Source of the DNA: an uncultured Succinivibrio sp.
GTDB lineage: Bacteria > Pseudomonadota > Gammaproteobacteria > Enterobacterales > Succinivibrionaceae
Length of the DNA: 8,788 nt
Reading direction: 5' to 3'
Assembly (NCBI GenBank): GCA_900767695.1
Contig: CAAGAC010000080.1
Location: 1 to 8,788, forward strand
Shown here: positions 1-6,402 of the stretch, one piece after another
Numbering within the stretch: position 1 is the stretch's first letter
Layout of the letters: each line of letters opens with the position of its first letter
Notes under the pieces: model-generated
Seen by the model: the letters and a program-made list of their open reading frames with translations, nothing else
Database searches by the model: none
What the model was told of the DNA's origin: nothing
Position numbers and translations under genes: made by a program

Positions 1-35
1 AGGCCGCCTTTGCTTTTCCGTGCCAAAATCACCCT

Positions 36-422
36 ATGGAAGAAATGCCCATCGCGCCCAGGGACGAAAGCTCCCAAGGCCTCAGGAAATTCACGCTCAG
101 GATCGCGCTGTTCCTGGCGGCGTACTTCATAGCCTTCGCAGCCGGCGTGGCCTTCTGCGGGATCTTCATATTCCAGGGCGACATAAGGATCAGCTCCTTT
201 GCCGACTTTATAAGGCTCCTCCCCCTGTACTTCATCTTCCCGTTCGAGCACCTGCCCGTAACTTCTGGCACCATCGGCGCGCTTACAGCGGCGCTTGCTC
301 TGCTTGGGGCGCGCAAGGGCAGCGCCGCCGTGCTCGGGCTTGCGCGGATCTGCTCGTGCTGGTTCAACCCGGTGTGCGGCGTCACCGTGCTCTCTGCTGT
401 CGACATCCTCGCCGGACGCTGA
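36..422 (+). CDS. Small hydrophobic membrane protein of unknown function
   Basis: I do not recognise this 128-residue protein. A polar N-terminus (about residues 1-19) is followed by a long hydrophobic stretch at about 20-47, a second at about 58-70 and further hydrophobic segments at about 79-105, so it is probably an inner-membrane protein with three or four passes. It has four cysteines, C41, C106, C108 and C114; the last three cluster near the C-terminus around a CSCWFNPVCG motif. No Shine-Dalgarno sequence precedes the ATG at 36, and the frame stays open to the left edge, so the true start may lie at ATG 45 or outside the window. The gene ends 6 nt before a strong palindrome that can terminate it. 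Overlapping frames here are rich in Arg, Pro and His and run through the terminator, so I judge this frame the real one. No function is assigned. Confidence 0.6.
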   Translation: MEEMPIAPRDESSQGLRKFTLRIALFLAAYFIAFAAGVAFCGIFIFQGDIRISSFADFIRLLPLYFIFPFEHLPVTSGTIGALTAALALLGARKGSAAVLGLARICSCWFNPVCGVTVLSAVDILAGR

Positions 423-427
423 GAATT

Positions 428-449
428 AGGGCGGCCCATGGGCCGCCCT
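428..449. terminator. 22-bp perfect palindrome, probable bidirectional terminator
   Basis: AGGGCGGCCCA followed by its exact reverse complement forms a GC-rich hairpin between two convergent genes (ends at 422 and 482). T-runs are weak on both sides (ctcatt rightward, aattctc leftward). A second, smaller hairpin, GCCGC-atgc-GCGGC at 457-470, lies on the side facing the minus-strand gene. The convergent position and symmetry support a shared terminator. Confidence 0.6.
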
Positions 450-481
450 CATTCATGCCGCATGCGCGGCCCAAGCCTGTC

Positions 482-886
482 CTACTTGATCCTGATCGTG
501 GCCTTGCCGCCGTTGCCTCTGGCGCGCACGAAACTCACCTCGCGGGCGAACCTGCCGGGATCCTTGTCCTGGGCGTAGGAGAAGGAGCGATTTTGGACCT
601 TGAGCTTCACCGAGCCCTCGCCGCCTTCTATCTTCTTGCCGTTTGAGAACTCGGCGTAGAGGTAGTAGAGGCTGTTGTCGGTGTTTAGATCTATCCTGCC
701 CTGCGACTTGGGTGCCACGTTGTACCAGCCCTCGACCATCCAGTCGCCGCTTCCCTTCTCCATGTAGGAGAAGGCCAGCACGACCTCCGAGCCGGTCTGG
801 TTGTCCACGTCGACCTCAAGGGCCGCGGCGCAGTGCGCCGCGGCCAGGAAGGAGACGGCGCAAAGCGCCCTTGATGCAATACCCAT
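482..886 (-). CDS. Secreted DUF1036-like protein
   Basis: This is a 134-residue exported protein. Residues 1-22 form a signal peptide: a short basic start, a hydrophobic core around ALCAVSFLAAA, and an AAA cleavage site before LEVDVDN. The mature part resembles DUF1036: an early VDNQTGSEVVLAFSY strand, then DWMVEGWYNVAP (W49, W54, P59) and an aromatic YYLYAEF strand at 74-80. These correspond to the family's GW-W-x3-P and YY patterns. The molecular role of DUF1036 is not known to me. The chosen ATG at 886 lies 4 nt after the stop of the upstream membrane-protein gene, with a GAGG ribosome site 9 nt before it; starting earlier would hide the signal peptide behind an unrelated Arg/Thr-rich leader and overlap the upstream gene. 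It is probably co-transcribed and translationally coupled. The C-terminus is basic (GGKATIRIK). The DUF assignment is by eye. Confidence 0.75.
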   Translation of the reverse strand: MGIASRALCAVSFLAAAHCAAALEVDVDNQTGSEVVLAFSYMEKGSGDWMVEGWYNVAPKSQGRIDLNTDNSLYYLYAEFSNGKKIEGGEGSVKLKVQNRSFSYAQDKDPGRFAREVSFVRARGNGGKATIRIK

Positions 887-890
887 GCTC

Positions 891-2066
891 TTAAGCCTCG
901 AAATACCCGCCGGTGCCCTTTCCGCCGCCGCTACGGTTGTTGTCGTCGTCATCGCGCCCGGAGCCATCCGATGGCCCCTGCTGCTCTCCGCCGCCCTGCC
1001 CGGACTCGCCGTTCTGGCTCTGGCCATCCTGGCGGCCTTGATCCTGTGCTTGGGCTTCCTTTTCCCTGCGCTCGCGCTCCTCGGCCTCGCGCCTTAGGCG
1101 CTCCTGCTCCCCGGCGTACATGTTGCCCGAGTAGACGGAGGTATCGCGCCTGGGACCCTCGTCCTCCTGATCCTCGTCCTGATCCGCGCCATCGTCCTGC
1201 CCGGATCCGGTCCTGATGTCGCCGGGAGCGCGCTCCATCCCGTGCCTGCTCATCATGCCGTCGGCGCCGAACTTGGCGATCTCGGCGCGGAACCTCTGCG
1301 AGAAGAGTCCAACGTAGACGAGCGGCACCAGCACCATGATCGTGTAGGACATGGGCAGGAACACGAAGAACTGCGCGACCATAAGGAAGGCCACCAGCGT
1401 GTTGGCATAGGAGCAGAGCCTAAGGGTCGCCCCGAAGCCTGCCTTGATCCTGAAGATGAACACCATCATGAAGCGCGCCAGGCACGCGGTGAGGAGGGCG
1501 TTGAATATGAGGAACATGTACATCGAGAGCAGCAGCACCGACCAGATGAGCTGGGTGCTCGACCCGAGCACGCCCTCCAGCATCTGCGCGCTCTGCACGG
1601 GCTGGAAGCTGGTCTCGGTGGGGAAAAACCCGACATAGGGAAGCGAGATCCCGCCCTTGAAGTTGTGGATCACCATGTCCTTGGCGCCAAACTCGATGGG
1701 CGCGTCCGCCGCAGGACCCTCGAGCGGCTTGCCCTCGGGGTTGTAGACCATTACCACCTCGCCCTGAGCGTTCTTTACTTCCGCGTAGGAGCTGCTGCCG
1801 CCTTGCGGCGAGAGCGTTCCCGAGGAGTCTAGGTAGCTTGCCGGGATCTGCGCGACCAGCCTTGGCAGGTCGAGCGACTTGAAGTAGTGCATGACCGTCG
1901 CGGTGCGCGCCGCCGCGGGGATCGCGAGCACCACGCAGAGGAGGAAGAGGTAGAGGAAGCCGGTGCCCCTCATGCGGAAGAGCACACTGAAGTAGAAGTC
2001 CCTCGAGATCACCGCCTTGACGGGACTCAGGAGGGCTTTGGTCAAACTGGTTTTGCTTGCTGACAT
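891..2066 (-). CDS. DUF1189-like integral membrane protein with long charged disordered tail
   Basis: This is a 391-residue membrane protein. The N-terminal part (SLTKALLSPVKAVISRDFYF, then a transmembrane helix at about 35-54) resembles DUF1189, a family of unknown function. A large extracytoplasmic region (about 55-170) follows, then hydrophobic helices at about 172-206, 221-238 and 240-256. After about residue 265 the protein turns cytoplasmic and low-complexity: a D/E/Q stretch (288-304), an R/E coiled-coil-like segment (318-340), then a G/Q/S/D-rich tail ending RDDDDNNRSGGGKGTGGYFEA. DUF1189 proteins are, as I recall, around 260 residues, so the tail of roughly 120 residues looks like an addition. 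The start at 2066 is chosen because the upstream in-frame ATG (2096) lies inside the predicted -10 box. No clear Shine-Dalgarno is visible. It is the first gene of an operon with the secreted DUF1036-like protein. Confidence 0.7.
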   Translation of the reverse strand: MSASKTSLTKALLSPVKAVISRDFYFSVLFRMRGTGFLYLFLLCVVLAIPAAARTATVMHYFKSLDLPRLVAQIPASYLDSSGTLSPQGGSSSYAEVKNAQGEVVMVYNPEGKPLEGPAADAPIEFGAKDMVIHNFKGGISLPYVGFFPTETSFQPVQSAQMLEGVLGSSTQLIWSVLLLSMYMFLIFNALLTACLARFMMVFIFRIKAGFGATLRLCSYANTLVAFLMVAQFFVFLPMSYTIMVLVPLVYVGLFSQRFRAEIAKFGADGMMSRHGMERAPGDIRTGSGQDDGADQDEDQEDEGPRRDTSVYSGNMYAGEQERLRREAEERERREKEAQAQDQGRQDGQSQNGESGQGGGEQQGPSDGSGRDDDDNNRSGGGKGTGGYFEA

Positions 2067-2081
2067 TTGACAAATTATCAA
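2067..2081. promoter_or_regulatory. 15-bp near-perfect palindrome in the leader, possible operator
   Basis: TTGACAAATTATCAA is an inverted repeat with one mismatched pair around a central base. It directly abuts the start codon of the DUF1189-like gene and lies about +7 to +21 from the predicted transcription start, a position where a repressor would block transcription. No regulator can be named. Confidence 0.35.
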
Positions 2082-2094
2082 GTGATTTAAGTCC

Positions 2095-2123
2095 ATTCTA
2101 GCGACTGCCGGCGATTTTGTCAG
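2095..2123 (-). promoter_or_regulatory. Sigma70-type promoter for the DUF1189-DUF1036 operon
   Basis: On the minus strand, CTGACA (2123-2118) and TAGAAT (2100-2095) each match the sigma70 consensus at 5 of 6 bases and are separated by 17 bp. The predicted transcription start near 2088 leaves a leader of about 20 nt before the ATG at 2066. Confidence 0.65.
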
Positions 2124-2171
2124 GAGATTGGGCCGCGCCCTGCCGCGGCACCGCCGCGGGGCGGCGCCACG

Positions 2172-2193
2172 GGCGCCGGCAGGCACCGGCGCC
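2172..2193. repeat. Perfect inverted repeat upstream of dapE
   Basis: GGCGCCGG, a 6-nt spacer, and CCGGCGCC form a perfect 8-bp inverted repeat. It covers the place where the dapE -35 element should be (about 2178-2183). It sits in a 70-nt block (2131-2200) containing only 7 A/T bases and three copies of the GGCGCC palindrome (2163, 2172, 2188). It may be an operator or simply a structured spacer between divergent promoters. Confidence 0.5.
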
Positions 2194-2200
2194 AAGGCGC

Positions 2201-2206
2201 TACAAT
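2201..2206 (+). promoter_or_regulatory. Candidate -10 box for dapE
   Basis: TACAAT matches the -10 consensus at 5 of 6 bases, 34 nt before the dapE ATG. No recognisable -35 is found 16-18 bp upstream, where the sequence is GC-rich repeat, so the promoter would be weak or activator-dependent. Confidence 0.4.
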
Positions 2207-2239
2207 TCCTCCATCAAGATCTTCAAGAAGGAATCCCCA

Positions 2240-3391
2240 ATGGAACTTACCAGCACCCAGGAGCTTGCGCAGGAACTGGTGCGCATCAAGTCGACCACCC
2301 CCGATGACAACGGCTGCCAGGAGGTTCTCTCCAAGATCCTCTCGGACGCGGGCTTCACCTGCATCACGCTTGAGGATCAGGGCACGCGAAACCTGCTGGC
2401 GCTCCACGGGCGCGGCAAGCCCTTCTCGCTGTGCCTGGGCCACACCGACGTGGTGCCCGAGGGCGATCTATCGGCATGGGAGCACGATCCATACTGCGGC
2501 GACATCGTGGAGATGGAGGGCGCTCCCTACCTCTTCGGGCGCGGCAGCACCGACATGAAGTCGGGCGTCGCGGCGATGACGCAGGCCCTGTGCGGCTTTG
2601 TGAAGACCCACCCGCGCCATCTCGGCACCGTCGGGCTTCTCGTGACCTCAAACGAGGAGGGCGACGCGAAGGGCGGCACGCCCTTCTGCGCCGAGTACCT
2701 GAAGGCCCACGGCCTCATACCCGACTACTGCCTCATCGCCGAGCCCTCTTCCGAGAAGGTCTTTGGCGACGAGATCAAGAACGGCCGCCGCGGCGACTGC
2801 AACGTGACCGTGACGGTGCATGGGAAGCAGGGCCACGTAGCGGTCCCCGCAAGCTGCGACAACGCCGCCCACCACGCGGCGAGGCTAGTCTGCGCGATGC
2901 TCGACAACCCCATAGACCAGGGGTCGGAGTTCTTCCCGCCCACGTCCTTCCAGGTCTCCAACTGCCACTGCGGCACCGGCGCCGACAACATCGTCCCGGG
3001 CAGCTTCACCATGCGCTGCAACTTCCGCTACAACGATCTTGAGAGCTACGAGACGCTCGCCCAGCACTTCGAGGGGATCGCGAGGATGATCGGCGCCAGG
3101 TGCGACTTCAAGTGGCAGCCCGAGGGCCGGCCCTACCTCACCAAGTCAGGAAAGCTCCTCGACGTCATGAAGGAGTGCGTCGCAAGGGTGACCGGCATGG
3201 TCCCCAGGCTCGCCACCACCGGCGGCACCTCGGACGGGCGCTTCATCGCCCCTCTTGGCGCGCAGGTCATGGAGTTCGGGCCGGTCATCACCTCGATGCA
3301 CAGCGCCAACGAGCACGTCGATCTCAAGTGCATAGAGGAGATGAGGCAGATCTACGAGCTCGCGCTCTCGATGCTCCAGGAGCACGACTAG
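2240..3391 (+). CDS. dapE: Succinyl-diaminopimelate desuccinylase
   Basis: DapE is a cytoplasmic dinuclear zinc M20-family hydrolase. It releases succinate from N-succinyl-L,L-diaminopimelate in the succinylase branch of lysine and meso-DAP synthesis, supplying peptidoglycan. The 383-residue length is normal. Family residues are all visible: H68 in GHTDVVP, bridging D105 in GRGSTDMKSG, catalytic E139 and ligand E140 in SNEEGD, E168 in AEPSS, and H354 near SMHSANE. The DapE-specific KNGRRG (180-185) and TTGGTSDGRFIA (326-337) separate it from ArgE and other M20 peptidases. The dimerisation domain is about 184-295. The start at 2240 has AAGGAA 6 nt upstream; the frame continues further upstream but only through the GC-rich intergenic block. 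It stands alone, divergent from the DUF1189 operon and convergent with folB. The sequence resembles gammaproteobacterial DapE throughout. Confidence 0.95.
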   Translation: MELTSTQELAQELVRIKSTTPDDNGCQEVLSKILSDAGFTCITLEDQGTRNLLALHGRGKPFSLCLGHTDVVPEGDLSAWEHDPYCGDIVEMEGAPYLFGRGSTDMKSGVAAMTQALCGFVKTHPRHLGTVGLLVTSNEEGDAKGGTPFCAEYLKAHGLIPDYCLIAEPSSEKVFGDEIKNGRRGDCNVTVTVHGKQGHVAVPASCDNAAHHAARLVCAMLDNPIDQGSEFFPPTSFQVSNCHCGTGADNIVPGSFTMRCNFRYNDLESYETLAQHFEGIARMIGARCDFKWQPEGRPYLTKSGKLLDVMKECVARVTGMVPRLATTGGTSDGRFIAPLGAQVMEFGPVITSMHSANEHVDLKCIEEMRQIYELALSMLQEHD

Positions 3392-3411
3392 GCCAGAGGG
3401 CCATCGCGCAT

Positions 3412-3441
3412 GAAGCCGGCCTGGGAAACCTGGCCGGCTTC
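3412..3441. terminator. Terminator hairpin between dapE and folB
   Basis: GAAGCCGGCC and its exact complement GGCCGGCTTC form a 10-bp stem. Inside it, GG-GAAA-CC can extend the stem past a T-T mismatch to close on a GAAA tetraloop. The tail is ATTGTC on the plus strand, without a long T-run. It lies between convergent genes ending at 3391 and 3464 and probably serves both. Confidence 0.7.
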
Positions 3442-3463
3442 ATTGTCATGGAGAATGGCTTTC

Positions 3464-3871
3464 TCAGCGCGGCGCGCGCGGGACAATGCCGGATAGCACG
3501 TGGACGCGGCCGCGCGTGATCTCGATGCCGACGCCGCCGGTGGCGCCATGGACCGCCTCGGGCTTGGTAAGGCGCATCGTCACGTACGAGGGGCCGAACT
3601 TCTCGAGGATCCTTGCGCACAGCTCGTTGCCAAGCTCCTCCAGAAGCCCTGCCTTGCGCTCCTTGCAGTAGTTCTCGACGTACTCGGCCACCGCCGCGTA
3701 GTTGATGGTCTTGTTCACATCGCCGGTCCTTGCGGCCTCGGCGGTGTCGCAGCCCATCGAGATGTCGATTATGAGAAGCTGCGGGTGCTCGCGCTCATAG
3801 GGGAGGATCCCGATTATGCAGCTTAGGGTGAGCCCGTTTATGAAGATCCTGTCGGAGCCGGAGCCTGCCAT
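3464..3871 (-). CDS. folB: Dihydroneopterin aldolase
   Basis: FolB cleaves 7,8-dihydroneopterin to 6-hydroxymethyl-7,8-dihydropterin and glycolaldehyde in folate synthesis, acting as a cytoplasmic homo-octamer. The 135-residue protein shows the family order: FINGLTLSCIIGILPYERE with E26, TINYAAVAEYVE with Y58, GLLEELGNELCARILEKF with E78/E79, and RLTKPEAVHGA with catalytic K103, ending in the GVGIEITRGR strand. The start at 3871 is preferred over the ATG at 3916 because it has AGAGGG 6 nt upstream, does not overlap tsaD, and its length fits the family; a short MAGSGSD leader precedes the first strand. The gene follows tsaD by 14 nt and is surely in the same transcript. The related epimerase FolX is a less likely alternative. 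Confidence 0.92.
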   Translation of the reverse strand: MAGSGSDRIFINGLTLSCIIGILPYEREHPQLLIIDISMGCDTAEAARTGDVNKTINYAAVAEYVENYCKERKAGLLEELGNELCARILEKFGPSYVTMRLTKPEAVHGATGGVGIEITRGRVHVLSGIVPRAPR

Positions 3872-3885
3872 GGCTGTCCCTCTTG

Positions 3886-4911
3886 TCAGAGCGGCTTTAG
3901 CGCCGTGAGATCCCACCTGGGGAAGACCCTGATCGCACTGGTGCCGGTCTGGCCTGCCTTGAAGCGCTGCATGCCTGCGTAGGCGATCATCGCGCCGTTG
4001 TCAGTGCAGAACTCGCGCCGCGCGAAGAACACCCTGCCCTTGCGCCTTTTCATAAGGTCCGTGAGCGCGCCGCGGATCGCGGTGTTGGCGCTCACGCCGC
4101 CCGCAACCACCAAGGTGTTGAGCCCGGCTGCCTTGAGCGCGCGGGTGGACTTGACGCAAAGAGTGTCGGCGACCGCGGCGGTGAAGCCTGCGGCGATGTC
4201 GCGGCGCGACTGCTCGGAAAGCCCGCCCCTCCCCTCCTGCTCCATGACCGCGTTGAGCACCGCGGTCTTGAGGCCTGCAAAGCTGAAGTCGCAGCCTGGG
4301 TTCTTGATCATCGGGCGCGGGAAATCGTAGGCCCCGGGATCGCCATTTGCGGCGAGCTTCTCAAGCCCGGGGCCGCCCGGGTACGGGATCCCCAGGAGCT
4401 TCGCGGTCTTGTCGAAGGCCTCGCCTGCCGCGTCGTCAACGCTCTGGCCCAGAAGCTCGTAGCTGCCTGGCTTCTCGACCTTGATGAGCATGGTGTGCCC
4501 GCCTGAGATCAAAAGCGCGACGAACGGGGTCTCAGGGTGCGGATCCTCGAGCATCGGGGCCAGCAGGTGGCCCTCCATGTGGTGCACCGGCACCGGCGGG
4601 ATCCCAAGCGCGTGGGCGTAGGCGGCGGCGCCCATGGCGCCGGTGAGCAGCGCACCGATTAGACCCGGGCCTGCGGTGTAGGCGACCGCGCACAGATCCG
4701 AGGGGGAGGTATGCGCCTGCTCCAGGGCAAGGCGGATCAGGGGCACGACGCGCCTGATGTGGTCGCGGCTTGCAAGCTCCGGCACCACCCCGCCGTACTC
4801 GGCGTGCATGGCTATCTGCGTGTGGAGCACGTGGGACATGAGTCCCAGGGAGTCGTCGTAGACGGCGACGCCGGTCTCGTCGCAGGAGCTTTCTATACCA
4901 ATGATGCGCAT
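3886..4911 (-). CDS. tsaD: tRNA N6-adenosine threonylcarbamoyltransferase TsaD
   Basis: TsaD transfers the threonylcarbamoyl group from threonylcarbamoyl-AMP to A37 of ANN-decoding tRNAs, working with TsaB and TsaE. The 341-residue length is typical. It has the ASKHA-type N-terminal IGIESSCDETGVAVYD, the metal-binding HMEGH motif with H111 and H115, SGGHT (136-140), VDDAAGEAFDKTAKLLG (158-174), FSFAGLKT (209-216), GGVSAN (271-276), and CTDNGAMIAYAG (302-313) with D304 as the further metal ligand. These motifs match gammaproteobacterial TsaD closely. GAGG lies 7 nt before the ATG. Unlike in many gammaproteobacteria, rpsU is not divergent from it here; the upstream neighbour is a MocR regulator on the same strand. 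A leader hairpin precedes it and folB follows. Confidence 0.97.
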   Translation of the reverse strand: MRIIGIESSCDETGVAVYDDSLGLMSHVLHTQIAMHAEYGGVVPELASRDHIRRVVPLIRLALEQAHTSPSDLCAVAYTAGPGLIGALLTGAMGAAAYAHALGIPPVPVHHMEGHLLAPMLEDPHPETPFVALLISGGHTMLIKVEKPGSYELLGQSVDDAAGEAFDKTAKLLGIPYPGGPGLEKLAANGDPGAYDFPRPMIKNPGCDFSFAGLKTAVLNAVMEQEGRGGLSEQSRRDIAAGFTAAVADTLCVKSTRALKAAGLNTLVVAGGVSANTAIRGALTDLMKRRKGRVFFARREFCTDNGAMIAYAGMQRFKAGQTGTSAIRVFPRWDLTALKPL

Positions 4912-4930
4912 GGGCTAACCTCGCTTGAAC

Positions 4931-4949
4931 CCGGGCCGCCGCGGCCCGG
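4931..4949 (-). promoter_or_regulatory. GC hairpin at the start of the tsaD leader
   Basis: CCGGGCCGC and GCGGCCCGG flank a single C, giving a near-continuous palindrome (8-bp stem, 3-nt loop when folded). On the minus strand it begins about 3 nt after the predicted tsaD transcription start and is not followed by a T-run. A leader structure or operator is therefore more likely than a terminator of the upstream regulator gene, although the latter remains possible. Confidence 0.4.
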
Positions 4950-4958
4950 ACGCAGGCA

Positions 4959-4964
4959 ATTATA
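4959..4964 (-). promoter_or_regulatory. Consensus -10 box for tsaD-folB
   Basis: A perfect TATAAT on the minus strand lies in GGCATATAATTGCC, 47 nt upstream of the tsaD ATG and inside the 75-nt gap after the regulator gene. No good -35 is visible 16-18 bp upstream (GGAAGA at best), where the sequence already overlaps the end of the preceding gene. Confidence 0.5.
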
Positions 4965-4986
4965 TGCCAAAGGCCGCCGCTTCTTC

Positions 4987-6387
4987 CTAGGGGAGCATGG
5001 CGCGGCAGAGCGCGTCCACGGCCCTGGGCAGGGCCTCGAGCGGCACCGAGGAGTAGCTCACCACGAAAACGTGCCTGGACGAGGGATCCTGCCTTGAGCA
5101 GTAGCGCGACAGCGGCGCGATCCGAACGCCCTGCGACAGAGCGCGGGAGGCCGCGGCCCCGTCGTCATCGCAGGTCTTGAGCGCGAGCAGGAAGTGCAGA
5201 CCGGCATCCTGCCCTGTGATGGCAGACGCCTTGCCCAGCGGGCTCCTTGCTATCAGATCCATGAGCGCCTCGCGCTTCCTGAGGCACAGGCGCCGCATGC
5301 GGTTCAGGTGCGTCTCAAAGGAGCCGTCCTCAATGAAGCGGGCGAGCGCGTACTGCTCGAAGGTCGAGACCGCGCAGCTCTCGCCCTGGCAGACGCGCAT
5401 GAAGCGCTCGGAAAGCTCGGGCGGCAGGACCATGTAGCTTATGCGCACGGTCGAGGCGAGGGTCTTTGTAAAAGTGTTCATGTAGATGACCCTGCCTAAG
5501 GCGTCGACGCTCTTCAGGGCCGAGATGGGCTTTCCTGAAAGCCTGAACTCGCTGTCGTAGTCGTCCTCGATGATGAAGCGCCCCTCCTTCTGCGCGGCCC
5601 AGCCCAGAAGCTCGTAGCGGCGCGCAGGCGGCATCACGATGCCGGTTGGAAAGTTGTGCGAGGGACTCACGTGCGCGACGTCGGCATGGGCGTCGGCAAG
5701 CGCCTGCGCGCTCATGCCCTGGGGATCAAGCGCCGCGCGGACGACCTTCACGCCCTGGGAGCGGTAGACCCTGCCCGTCTGAGGATAGCCGGGATCCTCG
5801 ACAGCGTAGGTCAGATCGCGCCCAAGCAGCCTCACGATCAGCGCGCAGAGGTACTCGGTGCCCGGGCCCACCACTATCTGCGATGGCTGCGCCTCGATGC
5901 CGTGGAAGGCCTCAAGGTGCGAGGCGATGGCCTTTCTAAGCTCCAGCGCCCCGCCAGGAGGCGGGTTTGTGAGGAGCGCGGTGCGGTCGCAGCGCAGCTC
6001 CCTGCGCATTATCGACGACCATACCGTGAACGGGAAGGCCGAGACCTCGTTCTGGCTGCTCGTGAGATCGGCTATGAGCTCCGGCCCCTCCTGCTCCTCG
6101 TGCCGCGCTGGCTCGGGATCGCGGCTTCTTATGGCCGCTATAGACCTGAGATCGCCTGCGAAGTAGCCGCTCTTTGGCTGCGAGACCACGTAGCCCTCGT
6201 CGACCAGCCTTGCGTAGGCGTTCTCGACCGTGATCACGCTTACGCCCAGATTCTTTGCAAAAGGGCGCTTCGACGGCAGGCGCTCCCCGGGGGCTATCCT
6301 GCCCGTGAGTATGCCGTCCCTGATGAGGCGGGAGAGCTGCGCGTAGAGCGGCTCTGACCTTGTTTTTTCCAGTACGTATGTGAGCAT
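4987..6387 (-). CDS. pdxR: MocR/PdxR-type regulator (GntR winged helix plus aminotransferase-like domain)
   Basis: This 466-residue protein has a GntR-type winged-helix domain at about 11-77 (PLYAQLSRLIRDGIL, then GERLPSKRPFAKNLGVSVITVENAYARL and a GYVVSQPKSGYF wing). A linker of about 30 residues leads to a fold-type I aminotransferase-like domain with GPGTEYLCALI (174-184), EDPGYP (197-202), SPSHNFPTG (241-249), EDDYDSEFR (274-282), the PLP-anchoring lysine K308 in NTFTKTL, and R315. MocR proteins use bound PLP as an effector and do not catalyse transamination. Because it is divergent from pdxS-pdxT, it is most likely PdxR, controlling PLP synthase in response to PLP; that is inference from context. 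The start at 6387 has AGGA close upstream; an ATG at 6453 would place the predicted promoter and operator inside the gene. GabR or another MocR subtype is the main alternative. Confidence 0.88.
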   Translation of the reverse strand: MLTYVLEKTRSEPLYAQLSRLIRDGILTGRIAPGERLPSKRPFAKNLGVSVITVENAYARLVDEGYVVSQPKSGYFAGDLRSIAAIRSRDPEPARHEEQEGPELIADLTSSQNEVSAFPFTVWSSIMRRELRCDRTALLTNPPPGGALELRKAIASHLEAFHGIEAQPSQIVVGPGTEYLCALIVRLLGRDLTYAVEDPGYPQTGRVYRSQGVKVVRAALDPQGMSAQALADAHADVAHVSPSHNFPTGIVMPPARRYELLGWAAQKEGRFIIEDDYDSEFRLSGKPISALKSVDALGRVIYMNTFTKTLASTVRISYMVLPPELSERFMRVCQGESCAVSTFEQYALARFIEDGSFETHLNRMRRLCLRKREALMDLIARSPLGKASAITGQDAGLHFLLALKTCDDDGAAASRALSQGVRIAPLSRYCSRQDPSSRHVFVVSYSSVPLEALPRAVDALCRAMLP

Positions 6388-6402
6388 GGTCCTGATCCTA
6401 CC

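Noticed and set aside
20..646. 208-codon plus-strand frame across the left end
   Set aside because: It runs through the palindromic terminator at 428-449 and into the convergent secreted-protein gene; its composition (Arg, Pro, His) is that of an out-of-frame reading.
829..886. Possible lipoprotein signal (AAHC) in the DUF1036-like protein
   Set aside because: His before the cysteine does not fit a lipobox, and a normal AAA signal peptidase I site follows three residues later.
1242..1832. 196-codon plus-strand frame opposite the DUF1189-like gene
   Set aside because: Its His/Glu/Arg-rich composition, lack of a ribosome site and position opposite a gene with clear membrane helices mark it as a shadow of the high-GC coding strand.
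5656..6357. Long plus-strand open frame of 233 codons opposite the MocR gene
   Set aside because: It mirrors the codon pattern of the minus-strand gene, is rich in Arg/Ala/Leu without any recognisable domain, and the minus-strand protein has a complete, well-conserved fold.
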